Notes: a model not told the origin generated them from the letters alone. DNA of 64,000 nucleotides from Rhynchopus sp. YZ270_cl-10 (GCA_964035575.1 OZ037838.1:496001-560000), one strand, 5' to 3'. Counted from the first letter of the stretch, positions 38,238 through 49,593 are shown. A program made the numbers and translations.

Positions 38238-39239
38238 TCACTCACTGTTGTGTGGATACAGATGCCTTGTCACAATGACGCCATCTGATTGCACTACCAT
38301 AACAACACGTGAACACGGTGATATCGCGAACGATGCACTCGTGCTATCCGATATCACATGCACACAGGACATGGTTGCCACATCATACTGGTGCAGCACA
38401 TGTGTAGTCCTCACCACAAGGTACTTCCCACACGGGGTGAACTGCATGTCCTCGACAAGCCCACCCACAGCAACACTGCGAAGAGCCGCACCACTCCAAT
38501 TAAAGAGCTGCACGATGCCATTCAGCCCCTCTACAGCAGAGCCCACCACAGCAAAGACAGAGGCAGACCGTGAAAGCGCCACTGCACAGAACCCACTCGC
38601 AGGCACACATACCACAGCTTCACCTGTGCTCACATCCCACAGACGTACGTTACAACGTCAGGTCTTCGTCATACACAGAGACGCCGTCTTTGCCCTGTGA
38701 GACAACAACACAGCCATACGCAAACACTGAGTACGAGGTGCCGTCGACTTTGCGGACCACCTCCCCACCCGGAAGCGCAACCTCGAGAAGACCTTTCCAA
38801 CACGCCAGGTAGCAGCGTGTCTTGCACTTCGAGATGGCAGGCGACCGTACACTTCATTGTCCACTTTGAACGAGAAGACAGTGTCAAAGGTTTCTGTGTC
38901 GAAGCCGCCAACGTGCCCATTCCTGCTACAATAGACGCAGCGTGTTCCACAACGCGACAGCGACAAGTTTACCGCGCGAGTTGCAGTGTACTCAGCAGGA
39001 CACTTGATGTCAGCAAAGCGGCAGGCAAGCACAACCTGAACCCCTGCATCAAACGCAGTGTCCTGCAGACGGCACGTCCCCTCCAGCACCTGCGTGCCGA
39101 TGCGCATCTCGACAGACGCAGGCGAGACAGCAAGCGCCGTGCACGCAACCTCCTTTGCCGCTGCAACGTCCGCCTCGCACGGCACCTCCACTGTCGCAGT
39201 CACGCCTGACTCTTCCAGCACAAAGGTCACATCCATCAT
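38238..39239 (-). pseudogene. Ubiquitin-like/propeller copy 12, broken
   Basis: The start (39239) and ubiquitin-like part are intact and the leader is type C. One base is missing near 38850 (ggcaggcgacc for ggcaggcggacc), and about 110 bases of blades 3-4 are missing at about 38648, both compared with other copies. The C-terminal half survives as a frame from 38633 to 38238 ending HLYPHNSE. Blade 1 is the GGFDTETFDTV type. Confidence 0.85.
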
Positions 39240-39558
39240 TATGTTGCGTTACTTCGTGAGAAGGTGCAAATCAGCACGTTTGCTCCACCACAAACGGAGG
39301 GAGTGATGAGGTGGGTGGGGGAGAGGTGTTGTTCTGTGTTGCATGTTTGTGGTGGTTCTCGTTGTGAGAGGTGACGAATGGAAAATGACACTCAGCATCG
39401 CGATCTGTCACCCACACGAGAGCGCCACATGGGCAGCGTGTGAGGTGGGCAACCTGTGGCAGGCAAACAAAAGAAAAGCAGCAACAGGGCTGAAAGGGGG
39501 GTTTCTTGGGGGTGTATTGAGGGTCTTGGGCTTTTGCTGGTACCCTGGGGTATATTCA
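39240..39558. other. Leader C and 3' flank of copy 13
   Basis: Leader C (39240-39400), then the conserved gene 3' flank (aaggggggtttcttggggg ... ctggtcacatcactcactg). No gene. Confidence 0.7.
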
Positions 39559-40671
39559 TCACCACTCTTCCTCCCCTCTCCTGGTCACATCACTCACTGT
39601 TGTGTGGTACAGATGCCTTGTCACAATGACGCCATTTAATTTCGTAGCCACAAAAACACGTGAACACGGCGATATCGCAAATGACGTAGCATAGTCTCGC
39701 AGGACCACACGCACACAGGACATGGTTGCCACATCATACTCGTCCAGCATGTGTGTTCCCTTTACCACAAGGTACTTCCCACACGGGGTGAACTGCATGC
39801 ACTCGACATCCCCACGCACATCAACACTGCGAAGAGCCGCACCACTCCAATCAAAGAGGTGCACGGTCTTTTCCTCCACCACAGCAAAGACAGAGGCAGA
39901 CCGTGAAAGCGCCACGAGACCCTGCCACCCGTCCGCAGGCACACATGCCACAGCTTCACCTGTGTTCACATCCCACAGACGTGTGTTGTTTTCCCTGTTG
40001 GAGGAGGTGATCACCCACCCACCACAGTCCGACACTGCCACGTCCCTGCACACTTCGTGCGAGAGAGAGCGGAGCAACGTCAGGTCTTCGTCATACACAG
40101 AGACGCCGTCTTTGCCCTTCGAGACAACAACACTGCCACACGCAAACACTGATTCCGAGTAGCCGTCGACTTTGCGGACCACCTCCCCACCCGGAAGCGC
40201 AACCTCGAGAAGGCAATCCTTGTGGCACGGCAGGTAGCAGCGTGTCTTGCACTGCGAGACGGCAGGCGGACCTAGCACAATATGGGGTAGGTTGAACTCA
40301 AAGACACGGGAAAAGGTTTCTGTGTCCAAGCCAACAACCTTCCGATCACAAAAATAGATGCAGAGCGTTCCACAACGCGACAGCGACATCACTACGTTCA
40401 ACGACGACTCCTTCAAATTGTACTCAGCAGGACACTTGATGTTGGCAAAGCGGCGGGCAAGCACAACCTGCACCCCTGCATCAAACGCAGTGTCCTGCAG
40501 ACGGCACGTCCCCTCCAGCACCTGCGTGCCGATGCGCATCTCGACAGACGCAGGCGAGACAGCAAGCGCCGTGCACGCAACCTCCTTTGCCGCTGCAACG
40601 TCCGCCTCGCACGGCACCTCCACTGTCGCAGTCACGCCTGACTCTTCCAGCACAAAGGTCACATCCATCAT
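39559..40671 (-). CDS. Ubiquitin-like/beta-propeller array protein, copy 13
   Basis: 370 residues from the Met-Met start at 40671. In-frame ATGs also occur upstream in leader C (for example at 40830), but sequence conservation begins at the Met-Met. Blade 1 is atypical: IYFCDRKVVGLDTETFSRVFEFNLPHIVLGPPAVSQCKTRC, neither of the two common modules. One base fewer than usual in gtgtgg(g)tac shifts the last residues to YHTTVSDVTRRGEEEW in place of YPHNSE; the propeller itself is complete. Confidence 0.82.
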   Translation of the reverse strand: MMDVTFVLEESGVTATVEVPCEADVAAAKEVACTALAVSPASVEMRIGTQVLEGTCRLQDTAFDAGVQVVLARRFANIKCPAEYNLKESSLNVVMSLSRCGTLCIYFCDRKVVGLDTETFSRVFEFNLPHIVLGPPAVSQCKTRCYLPCHKDCLLEVALPGGEVVRKVDGYSESVFACGSVVVSKGKDGVSVYDEDLTLLRSLSHEVCRDVAVSDCGGWVITSSNRENNTRLWDVNTGEAVACVPADGWQGLVALSRSASVFAVVEEKTVHLFDWSGAALRSVDVRGDVECMQFTPCGKYLVVKGTHMLDEYDVATMSCVRVVLRDYATSFAISPCSRVFVATKLNGVIVTRHLYHTTVSDVTRRGEEEW

Positions 40672-41768
40672 TGTGTTGCGTTGCTTCGTGAGAAGGTGCA
40701 AATCAGCACGTTTGCTCCACGACAAACGGAGGGAGTGATGAGGTGGGTGGGGGAGAGGTGTTGTTCTGTGTTGCATGTTTGTGGTGGTTCTCGTTGTGAG
40801 AGGTGACGAATGGAAAATGACACTCAACATCGCGATCTGTCACCCACACGAGAGCACCGCATGGGCAGCGTGATGGGACTGGAGGGATGTCTCTCTGTGG
40901 GCGTAGACAGGTATCAAAAGGGAGGTAGGGAGTGCGGGTGTGGTGTGCAAGAGACAACAAACAGGTCGGGGAGAGGTCTTTGTTTTGTCTTTGAAAGCTT
41001 GGTTGTATTAGTGTGGATGTGCTCCACTGTGTTTTGCTTTTAAACGTGGACACCATCCTTTGGTTCTTGCCCTGCTGAGGCAGCATTAGTTTTGTATTTC
41101 ATGACTTTTCAGTTTCTCTCCCCTCTGCGGTGTGAAGCGCAAACACTCTTTCTATTTGCTTCGCAGACCGGTAACTGACTCACGAAGTGTGTCCAATCCT
41201 GCTCATTTCTCTCAACATCATAAAAATCTCAAACCACACAAATGAAGGGAAAGGGAATAATGGGCACACAAATGAATGGGGTGAACGACATCTTCTTCGT
41301 TCTCAAACACGAAAACCTTGAAAGTGATGTGCAAACCTACGAAGGATAGAAAATGAATGCATCGCAATAAAATGTCTTTGCGTTTCACACAGGGACACCT
41401 CACTCAGGGGTGACCCCGAGACACAAGAAAAAGAGAAATATTTATAAGATGACCCTAAGCCTCTCTGTGCTTAGTCACCTTGAGCACATTCGTTATCGCA
41501 CAGCATCAGCTGCGTGGGTTTCCACAAGTTTGTTGTCAGGGTTGATGCCATTTCCCTAGCGGGAGTTCGTAATGTTGGCACGTACGACGCAGTGTTCGAG
41601 CATGTGCATGGTGTAGCGCGGGTACGTGAATTGGGCGACGAAAAAAAGCTTGAAAACACAAGTCATTCGCAGTGTAGTCCTCATCCCAGCCAGTGGCAGC
41701 AAAAATCCAAATAACGGTGTTTTTTGGGTACTTTCAGTTTGCACCACCCTCCCACCCCTCGCGAAACA
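40672..41768. repeat. Spacer with leader C and LINE end, duplicated at 52510-53683
   Basis: The spacer is repeated at 52510-53683 with a few indels: about 110 extra bases at 53030-53140 in the other copy, about 30 extra here near 41250. It includes the LINE piece at 41435-41660, so that insertion came before the duplication. Confidence 0.8.
41446..41660 (-). mobile_element. 5'-truncated LINE end with stem-loop, copy 5
   Basis: The stem-loop at 41446-41481 is followed by about 170 bases homologous to 6033-6180 (LINE C-terminal frame TYPRYTMHMLEH..VVRANITNS). Only the 3' tip of the element is present. Confidence 0.72.
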
Positions 41769-42891
41769 TCACTCACTGTTGTGTGGGTACAGATATTTTG
41801 TTGCAATGACGCGATCTGATTGAATAGCCATAACAACACGCGAACACGGCGATATCGCAAAGGACCCACCTGTTCCGTGCGGTAACACATGCACACAGGA
41901 CATGGTCGCCACATCATACTGGTGCAGGAAAGTCGTCCCAAAGCATCGTGTGTCCACGAACCTAACTACGGCGTACTTCCCACATGGAGTGAACTGCACG
42001 CCACAGACGCTCAGCTGCTCGTCTTCAAAGCGTCCAAGAACCGCACCACTCCAGTCATAGAGGTACGCTTTGTCATAGTACTCCACAGCAAAGACAGAGG
42101 CAGACCGCGAAAGCGCAACACACCACCCATTTGCAGCGGCACACATGCCACAGCTTCACCTGTGTTCACATCCCACAGACGTGCGTTCTCCTCCTTGTCG
42201 GAAAAGGTGATCACCCACCCACCACAGTCCGACACTGCCATGCTCCTGCACCCTTCATGTGAGAGAGAGAGCGGAGCAACGTCAGGTCTTCGTCATACAC
42301 AGAGACGTTGCCTTCGCCCTGCGAGACAACAACACCACCACACGCAAACGGCGTTCTCAAGGAGCCGTCGACTTTGTGGACCACCTCCCCACCCGGAAGC
42401 GCAACCTCCGCAAGACAATTCCGATCCGCCATGTAGCAGCGTGTCTTGCACCGCGAGATGGCAGGCGCATCACACACCTCAATGTTTGATTTGAACCTGA
42501 AGGCAGGGCTGAAGGTTTCTGTATTGAGGCCGGTGACACAGTCATCCTCCTGTGCAAAGAGGCAGAGTGCTCCACAAGGAGACAGCGACAAATGCCTAAT
42601 TTCCCTCTCCGGCTTTCCAATTGGCACCTCTGCACTGTACTCAGCAGGACACTTGATGTCGGCAAAGCGGGGGCGGGCAAGCACAACCTGCACCCCTGAA
42701 TCAAACGCAGTGTCCTGCAGACGGCACGTCCCCTCCAGCACCTGCGTGCCGATGCGCATCTCGACAGACGCAGGCGAGACAGCAAGCGCCGTGCACGCAA
42801 CCTCCTTTGCCGCTGCAACGTCCGCCTCGCACGGCACCTCCACTGTCGCAGTCACGCCTGACTCTTCCAGCACAAAGGTCACATCCATCAT
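41769..42891 (-). pseudogene. Ubiquitin-like/propeller copy 14, two frameshifts
   Basis: Start at 42891, leader A. Blade 1 is the second module type (SPCGALCLFAQEDDCVTGLN ... FSPAFRFKS). Two extra bases in a gagagaga run near 42270 and another change near 42140 split blades 3-7 over three frames (42891-42211, 42241-42011 and 42146-41769). The end HLYPHNSE-like (YLYPHNSE) is still recognisable. Blade 5 has the unusual AVEYYDKAYLYDWSGAVLGR. Confidence 0.82.
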
Positions 42892-43543
42892 ATTGTTAAG
42901 GGTTCTGTTGTGTTTGATGTGATGGTTGGTGGTGTCACTTCGCAACGACAAATAAGAAGGTTGGTGGGCTAAATACGTGTTTCAACAAACTCTGATAAAG
43001 AAAGCAATTTGAAGATACCCTGCGACAAACACACAGTCGTTGTGGTTTGCCAAAGATCGTGGGGTGGAATGATTCTTTCCTGTGGTTGTTGTTGGATTGA
43101 TTTGTGCTTTTTTTGCCAGGATTGTGGCCAAAGTATACATGATGAGATGATCGTGTTGTTGTTTGGCTAAGTGGTGGAGAAGGAACAGGATGAGGATGTC
43201 AGGCAGTGCAGCTACCTCAGATGCTGTGCGTTTGGCAAGTTGCAGCGTCTGTGCAGAACGTCCAGCTCAGGCGAAAAGAAGAGAAAGTGCAAAAAGAAGT
43301 GACTTGAGATACAATGCCTTGCCCTGGCAGTGTACCTTTTGGTGCGTTACCAGAACACCGTGGGTGGACCCGCGGCTGATCCCCCTAGACATAGATGGCG
43401 TGCGAAGAGTTTTCTTTGCATTCTTCTTCGCATTCGGGGAAAGCTAAAAGGGGTTTCTTGGGGGTGTTTTGAGGGTCTTGGGTTGTTTTGCTGACGCTGT
43501 GTTATATTGATCACCACCCTCCCTCCCCTCCCCTGGTCACACG
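42892..43543. repeat. Spacer type repeated three times
   Basis: Leader A, then a block (about 43030-43450) repeated at 54900-55340 and, split by inserted DNA, at 47650-47912 plus 49595-49770. It contains a weak ORF on the plus strand (43163-43447) that is not conserved in frame. Confidence 0.75.
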
Positions 43544-44668
43544 TCACTCACTGTTGTGTGGGTACAGATGCCTTGTCGCAATGATGCCATTTGCTTGCAT
43601 GACCACAACAACACGCGAACACGGCGATATCGCAAAGGACCCTCCGACACGGGTTTGCGGTATCACACGCACACAGGACATGGTCGCCACATCATACTGG
43701 TGCAGGTGTACATCGTAATCAGGCCAATCTTCGTCATCATCATTATACTCCGCTACACCTACCCCCACCACAAGGTACTTCCCACACGGGGTGAACTGCA
43801 TGCTCTCGGCATCCCCACCCACATCAACACTGCGAAGAGCCGCACCACTCCAATCATAGAGGTGCACGTCGCCAGAGCACCCCACAGCAAAGACAGAAGC
43901 AGACCGTGAAAGCGCCACTGCTTCGTCCCGCCACCCCGCAGGCACACATGCCACAGCTTCACCTGTGTTCACATCCCACAGACGTGCGTTCATCTCACTC
44001 AGGGAGGAAGTGATCACCCACCCACCACAGTCCGACACTGCCACACGCACAAACCCTTCATGCGAGAGAGAGCGGAGCAACGTCAGGTCTTCGTCATACA
44101 TAGAGACTCCGTCATTGCCCTTCGAGACAACAACACCGCCACACGCAAACACTGAGTACGAGATGCCGTCGACTTTGCGGAGCACCTCCCCACCTGGAAG
44201 CGCAACCTCGAGAAGGTGATCCTCACACGCCAGGTAGCAGCGTGTCTTGCACTGCGAGATGGCAGGTGTAGCGTCTGCTTCGGCTGCGTCCACTTTGAAC
44301 GAGAAGACAGTGTCGAAGGTTTCTGTGTCGAAGCCGCCAACATGACCACTACTGTGACTATAGACGCAGAGCGTTCCACAACGCGACAGTGACCAGCATC
44401 CCACATGCGTTGCAGTGTACTCAGCAGGACACTTGATATCGGCAAAGCGGCGGGCAAGCACAACCTGCACCCCTGCATCAAACGCAGTGTCCTGCAGACG
44501 GCACGTCCCCTCCAGCACCTGCGTGCCGATGCGCATCTCGACAGACGCAGGCGAGACAGCAAGCGCCGTGCACGCAACCTCCTTTGCCGCTGCAACATCC
44601 GCCTCGCACGGCACCTCCACTGTCGCAGTCACGCCTGACTCTTCCAGCACAAAGGTCACATCCATCAT
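43544..44668 (-). CDS. Ubiquitin-like/beta-propeller array protein, copy 15
   Basis: 374 residues from the Met-Met start at 44668, ending HLYPHNSE. Blade 1 is of GGFDTETFDTV type with CVYSHSSGHVGG; the following loop (DAAEADATPAIS) is unique to this copy. The blade 6 loop is acidic (YNDDDEDWPDYDVH), shared with copies 17 and 20. The reading frame shows no break. Leader A. Confidence 0.85.
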   Translation of the reverse strand: MMDVTFVLEESGVTATVEVPCEADVAAAKEVACTALAVSPASVEMRIGTQVLEGTCRLQDTAFDAGVQVVLARRFADIKCPAEYTATHVGCWSLSRCGTLCVYSHSSGHVGGFDTETFDTVFSFKVDAAEADATPAISQCKTRCYLACEDHLLEVALPGGEVLRKVDGISYSVFACGGVVVSKGNDGVSMYDEDLTLLRSLSHEGFVRVAVSDCGGWVITSSLSEMNARLWDVNTGEAVACVPAGWRDEAVALSRSASVFAVGCSGDVHLYDWSGAALRSVDVGGDAESMQFTPCGKYLVVGVGVAEYNDDDEDWPDYDVHLHQYDVATMSCVRVIPQTRVGGSFAISPCSRVVVVMQANGIIATRHLYPHNSE

Positions 44669-45474
44669 ATTGTTAAGGGGTCTGTTGTGTTTGATGTGAT
44701 GGTTGGTGGTGTCACTTCGCAACGACAAATAAGAAGGTTGGTGGGTTAAATACGTGTTTCAACAAACTCTGACAAAGCAAGCCATTTGAAGATACCCTGC
44801 GGCAAACACACAGATGTGCCGAATAAAACTGATGGCTTGCCCGTACTGTGCTGTGAACGGGGAAGGTACACAACCGCTCATCAGCAGGTTTGTGTTTCCG
44901 TTTACAACAACCCACAAGAGTAGAACAACACACAAACTCTTGAGAAACAAACGATAATGAGACCTAGAGTCTCTCTTGTTTCTTGTGTGCAACAGACGAA
45001 CGTGACAACACTCGCCGCGACTGCAAAGGCAAAACAGGGACACAAACGTTTCACTGAAGGGATACACAGTTGCTACATCTCACTGGGGAAGCACTTCCGC
45101 GATACCTTCGGTGCTGCACTACACAAGACTGCAGACCACAGCTATGTGCACATCCTGCACCAAACCCCACACAGAAGACCCCTCTCCGCATCCTCAAGCA
45201 ACGGCGGCAAAAGACTCTCCCAGAGCACGAAGCTGGATGCGTTCCATGTGAGTCCACGAAGCACACACTTGCCGTTCTCTTGCACGCACAGAGACGTCTG
45301 ACATTCCCTCAGCAACCCCCTTGCGCACACGCTGTTTCGACCGTCATTTCCGACCTTCGCTTCACACCGTTGGACACTCAGTTCCATTCACTTCACATCC
45401 GAATCGTCATGCATTTTCTCCTTCTTCTTTGACATGAGATGTCTTCCAGATGGTCCTTCATATGCGCATCCTCT
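44669..45474. other. Spacer between copy 15 and the USB1 gene
   Basis: Positions 44669-44905 match 1968-2200. The rest (44905-45474) is mixed sequence with overlapping ORFs on both strands; none resembles a family I know. Confidence 0.6.
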
Positions 45475-46140
45475 CTACAGATCGAACCGGTGCACCTGGT
45501 CCCCTGCCTTGAAGCATACTGAGGCAAATGAGAACTCTGCGGGCTTACTCAGGGGTCTTGGTGTGGTGTGCTTGCAGGTGTTTGGCCGTGTTGCGATGGT
45601 GATGTGCGGTGTAGGGTCTTTGAAATACCTTCTGAAGCCGAGGCTGTGGAGTGCGGTGTCAGCTGCGTCGATGAGGGCAAGGATGTGCTCAGAGCGTGAC
45701 GTCACCACAGCGAACTCTGTTGTGCCTTCCTCATTCACAAATACGTCGGCATGCGTGAAGCTTGCATCAAACGGTGGAAACGGTGTGAACCCTGCTCCCA
45801 GCGCCTCCGCCACCTGCACGATGTCACCCTTGTTCATGTAGAGCTGGCGACTCAGCGAGACGTGTGGGTGTGCTATCGGCGTCCAGCCTTCCTCCACCGG
45901 GAAGGCGAGCTGCGGCACCTCCAGATACACAATGCCAGACCACATGCCCACCTGGTGTGCCTGGTGCCGTACGCGTGTCGCAGGTGCAGGTCCTGGTTCC
46001 AACGATCCGACAGTGTCCTGCGGTGCGGGCGGCACATCGCGTTTCCTCTTCCGTCGGCGCCGTTTCGCTAGCACCGTGTCGTCGGGTGGGGTCTCATGAC
46101 CATCATCACTGCCCGACCCATAAAGCGCAATGCCGTCCAT
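45475..46140 (-). CDS. USB1: USB1-like U6 snRNA 3' phosphodiesterase
   Basis: 221 residues with a true ATG at 46140. The two catalytic motifs of the 2H phosphoesterase family are present: HVSLSR near residue 93 and HITIAT near 182, the latter in the context RRYFKDPTPHITIA that matches the USB1 pattern (K/R-DPSxHxSLA). The C-terminus (SVCFKAGDQVHRFDL) matches the typical USB1 end with CKxGNKxxxxxL. A basic patch (KRRRRKRKR) near residue 26 suggests nuclear import. USB1 trims the U6 snRNA tail to a cyclic phosphate end. It is a housekeeping gene lodged inside the propeller array and transcribed in the same direction. Confidence 0.85.
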   Translation of the reverse strand: MDGIALYGSGSDDGHETPPDDTVLAKRRRRKRKRDVPPAPQDTVGSLEPGPAPATRVRHQAHQVGMWSGIVYLEVPQLAFPVEEGWTPIAHPHVSLSRQLYMNKGDIVQVAEALGAGFTPFPPFDASFTHADVFVNEEGTTEFAVVTSRSEHILALIDAADTALHSLGFRRYFKDPTPHITIATRPNTCKHTTPRPLSKPAEFSFASVCFKAGDQVHRFDL

Positions 46141-46394
46141 CGAGGGGGTGTGATAAAGTGAACTGTGAAGAAGGTCAAGGTGGAGGGGGGGTGAGCAGAG
46201 GATGATGAAGAAGAGTGGTGACGCAGTAGATTACCAGCTTAAAAGGGGGCTGTGGGAGCTTTTGAGGGCAGGCTGTGCGCTAATTTTCCTATCTCCCGTT
46301 TTGTGGATACCGTTACTGGCATTTGTTGTTCTTTTTTTGCTGTGACCTTGGGTCAACTTAATCACCACCCTCCCTCCCCTCCCCTGGTCACACA

Positions 46395-47525
46395 TCACTC
46401 ACTGTTGTGTGGGTACAGATGCCTTGTCGCAATGACGCCATCAGGTTGCATAACCACAAGAGTACGTGAACACGGAGATATCGCAAATGACACAACTGAG
46501 CTATGCGGCATCACATGCACACAGGACATGGTCGCCACATCATACTGGTGCAGGTAGGAGTTGTACACCAGATCATCGGTGTCCACACCATTTATGAACT
46601 CCGTAATCACTACCCCCACCACAAGGTACTTCCCACACGGGGTGAACTGCATGTCGTCGACAAGCCCACTGACATCAACACTGCGAAGAGCCGCACCACT
46701 CCAGTCATAGAGCTGCACGTTGCCAGAGCCCACCACAGCAAAGACAGAGGCAGACCGTGAAAGCGCCACTTGTACGCACGACCACTCGTCGGACTCCACC
46801 GGCACACAGGCCACAAAAATACCCATGTTCACATCCCACAGACGTGCGTTGTTATCCTTGTTGGAGGAGGTGATCACCCACCCACCACAGTCTGAAACTG
46901 CCACCTCCTCACACTCTTCGTGCGAGAGAGAGCGGAGCAACGTCAGGTCTTCGTCATACACAGAGACGACGTTGACTCCCATCGAGACAACAACACCGCC
47001 ACACGCGACCACTGAGTGCGAGAGGCTGTCAACTTTGCGGACCACCTCCCCACCCGGAAGCGCAACCTCGGCAAGGTAACCCAAACACGGCATGTAGCAG
47101 CGTGTCTTGCACTGCGAGATGGCAGGTACACCGGACACTTTAGTGTCCACTTTGAACGAGAAGACAGTGTCGAAGGTTTCTGTGTCAAAGCCGCCAACAT
47201 ACCCACTCCCATTACCATAGATGCAGAGCGTCCCACAACACGACAGTCTTATGCTTCCCGCATGCGTTGCAGTGTACTCAGCAGGACACTTGATGTCGGC
47301 AAAGCGGCGGGCAAGCACAACCTGCACCCCTGCATCAAACGCAGTGTCCTGCAGACGGCACGTCCCCTCCAGCACCTGCGTGCCGATGCGCATCTCGACA
47401 GACGCAGGCGAGACAGCAAGCGCCGTGCACGCAACCTCCTTTGCCGCTGCAACGCCCGCCTCGCACGGCACCTCCACTGTCGCAGTCACGCCTGACTCTT
47501 CCAGCACAAAGGTTACATCCATCAT
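46395..47525 (-). CDS. Ubiquitin-like/beta-propeller array protein, copy 16
   Basis: 376 residues beginning at the Met-Met start; no upstream extension is open here, which supports this start for the whole family. Blade 1 has LSCCGTLCIYGNGSGYVGG, with Cys for Arg. Blade 4 reads LWDVNMGIFVACVPVESDEW where most copies have LWDVNTGEAVACVP. The blade 3 loop is SLSHSVVACGG with VNVV. Ends HLYPHNSE. Looks intact. Confidence 0.86.
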   Translation of the reverse strand: MMDVTFVLEESGVTATVEVPCEAGVAAAKEVACTALAVSPASVEMRIGTQVLEGTCRLQDTAFDAGVQVVLARRFADIKCPAEYTATHAGSIRLSCCGTLCIYGNGSGYVGGFDTETFDTVFSFKVDTKVSGVPAISQCKTRCYMPCLGYLAEVALPGGEVVRKVDSLSHSVVACGGVVVSMGVNVVSVYDEDLTLLRSLSHEECEEVAVSDCGGWVITSSNKDNNARLWDVNMGIFVACVPVESDEWSCVQVALSRSASVFAVVGSGNVQLYDWSGAALRSVDVSGLVDDMQFTPCGKYLVVGVVITEFINGVDTDDLVYNSYLHQYDVATMSCVHVMPHSSVVSFAISPCSRTLVVMQPDGVIATRHLYPHNSE

Positions 47526-48169
47526 ATTGTTAAGGGGTCTGTTGTGTTTGATGTGATGTTTTGTGGGGTCACTTCACAACGACAAATAAGAAGGTTGGTG
47601 GGTTAAATACGTGTTTCAACAAAGAAGTCTGACAAAGCAAGCAATTTGAAGATACCCTGAGGCAAACACACAGTCATTGTCGTTTGCCAAAGATCGTGGT
47701 ATGTAATGATTATTTCCTGGGGTCGTCGTCGAATTGATTTACGTTTTTTTTTGCCAGGATTGTGGCCAAAGTATACATGATGAGATGATCGTGTTGTTGT
47801 TTGGCTAAGTGGTGGAGAAGGAACAGGATGAGGATGTCAGGCAGTGCAGCTACCTCAGATGCTGTGCGTTTGGCAAGTTACAGCGTCTGTGCAGAACGTC
47901 CAGCTCAGGACAAAATGCTCGACAGACTCGTTCCTCTTTGCTTGTTGCTCAAAAGACTATAAACGGGGGGGGAAAAAGTAAAAGTTGTTTGTTGTTCGCT
48001 TCCACACCTTTTTTTCTTCTTCGACTTGATTTACGATATGGTTGTGTTTGCCTGAAGTACAAAAAGTGTCGTGGAGCACAGGGGGGAAAAGAGGGGGAAA
48101 CAAGCGGGATACGCAGACGCGCGACTTTTCACGAGGGTCTCGAGCATTTTGTCAAATACTACGTGTTTA
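47526..48169. other. Leader A and split spacer block (left part)
   Basis: 47526-47912 is leader A plus the first part of the thrice-repeated spacer. At 47912 homology to the other two spacers stops and resumes at about 49595, so 47913-49594 is inserted DNA. Positions 47917-48005 match 26155-26240. Confidence 0.7.
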
Positions 48170-49532
48170 GGGCAGGCTCACTTTTGTCTGTGTTTATTGC
48201 TCGCGCGCGCGGAAAATTTTGAGAATTCCAAAAAAAAAAAACATGGGAAAAAAAAAAAACATTGTAGTAATAAAAGGTGTGAGGGAGAGAGTAGTGGGGC
48301 TTGAGGGTGATTTTGTGCACCAAGTTCCTACAAAAATATTGTGAAATGTTTCAAAAAAAGATCGATGGGATTTATTTTTGTGAGGTTCCGGGAAACCCGC
48401 AAACCCGCAAGTTCTTTTACACCGCTGTCCTCTCCTGTCCCTCCCAAACGCCCCTACCCTCTGAGCAAGATAAAACAATAAGCTCGCGTTTCTTTTATCG
48501 AGCAGATCTTATTCTCCGCCCCGTACCCAAAACGTAAACACCACTTTAATTCAGAAAAAATATTTTACTCTTCTTTTGTCTTCCACACGCGCTGATTTTT
48601 GTGTTCGCTATTTTTTTTAACCATGAACCTCCCCCACGCAAATGACTGCTTCTACGAGTGCACCATAGTGTACACTGTACACTGTACACTGTACACTGTA
48701 CACTGTACACTGTACACTGTACACTGTACACTGTACACTGTACACTGTACACTGTACACTGTACACTGTACACTGTACACTGTACACTGTACACTGTACA
48801 CTGTACACTGTACACTGTACACTGTACACTGTACACTGTACACTGTACACTGTACACTGTACACTGTACACTGTACACTGTACACTGTACACTGTACACT
48901 GTACACTGTACACTGTACACTGTACACTGTACACTGTACACTGTACACTGTACACTGTACACTGTACACTGTACACTGTACACTGTACACTGTACACTGT
49001 ACACTGTACACTGTACACTGTACACTGTACACTGTACACTGTACACTGTACACTGTACACTGTACACTGTACACTGTAGTTCCTATCACTTTCTGGTACC
49101 CAGGTATTCTGGGTACCCAGGCAACCTGATAACGAGAAAACACAAAATCCTAACACGTAACGAAAATAAGGATTTTACTGGGCAAAAGTAAGGTAAAAAT
49201 CATAATTTAATCTGGAAAACCCAGCGTAAAATGCCCACAAAACCACCAAAAAAAAACGGGAAAAAACTCGGTATACGGACCCGAAAAACCCCGAAAAAAG
49301 GCCGGTTTTCGCCTGAGGCCTGCAAAAAAAAAGAGCACAAAGCAAAACGTAACAAAAATTTCATAAACCCATTTGACCCCCAATAATAGATTCTCCATCC
49401 CCAACGTGTGTGTGTTTTTTTTTTCTTATTTTTTTTTTCCATGTTTTTTTTTCCATGTTTTTTTCTTGCGCGCGCGCGCGGAAAATTTTTGGGCCCTCCG
49501 AGCATTAAACACAGACAAAAGTGAGCCTGCCC
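48170..49532. mobile_element. Harbinger-like non-autonomous element with satellite core
   Basis: Begins GGGCAGGCTCACTTTTGTCT and ends with the complement; the imperfect terminal inverted repeats run about 95 bases each (48170-48262 and 49440-49532), including a CG-alternating run and A-tracts. TTA stands directly outside both ends (48167-48169 and 49533-49535). A GG(G/C) terminus with a TWA target duplication is the pattern of PIF/Harbinger elements. No transposase is present. The core is a heptanucleotide satellite. Confidence 0.68.
48669..49078. repeat. (TGTACAC)n satellite, about 58 units
   Basis: Uninterrupted 7-bp repeat of about 410 bases. Each unit includes the palindrome TGTACA, so the strand can form many small hairpins. 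It is open in all six frames only because no frame of the unit makes a stop. Confidence 0.97.
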
Positions 49533-49558
49533 TTACTAAAAAGAAAAGAAAAGTTTAT

Positions 49559-49593
49559 AAGATGATCCTAAGCCTCTCGTGCTTAGTCACCTT
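49559..49593 (-). repeat. LINE 3' stem-loop, copy 6
   Basis: Stem-loop at the right edge of the inserted segment, directly followed by the resumed spacer block. The LINE body is absent. Confidence 0.65.

Noticed and set aside
43163-43447. 94-residue plus-strand ORF in the thrice-repeated spacer (also at 55059-55343)
   Set aside because: The third copy at 47.7 kb does not keep the frame, and the composition is that of spacer DNA.
48546-49191. Long ORFs on both strands through the heptanucleotide repeat
   Set aside because: The 7-bp unit has no stop in any frame; the periodic products are artefacts.
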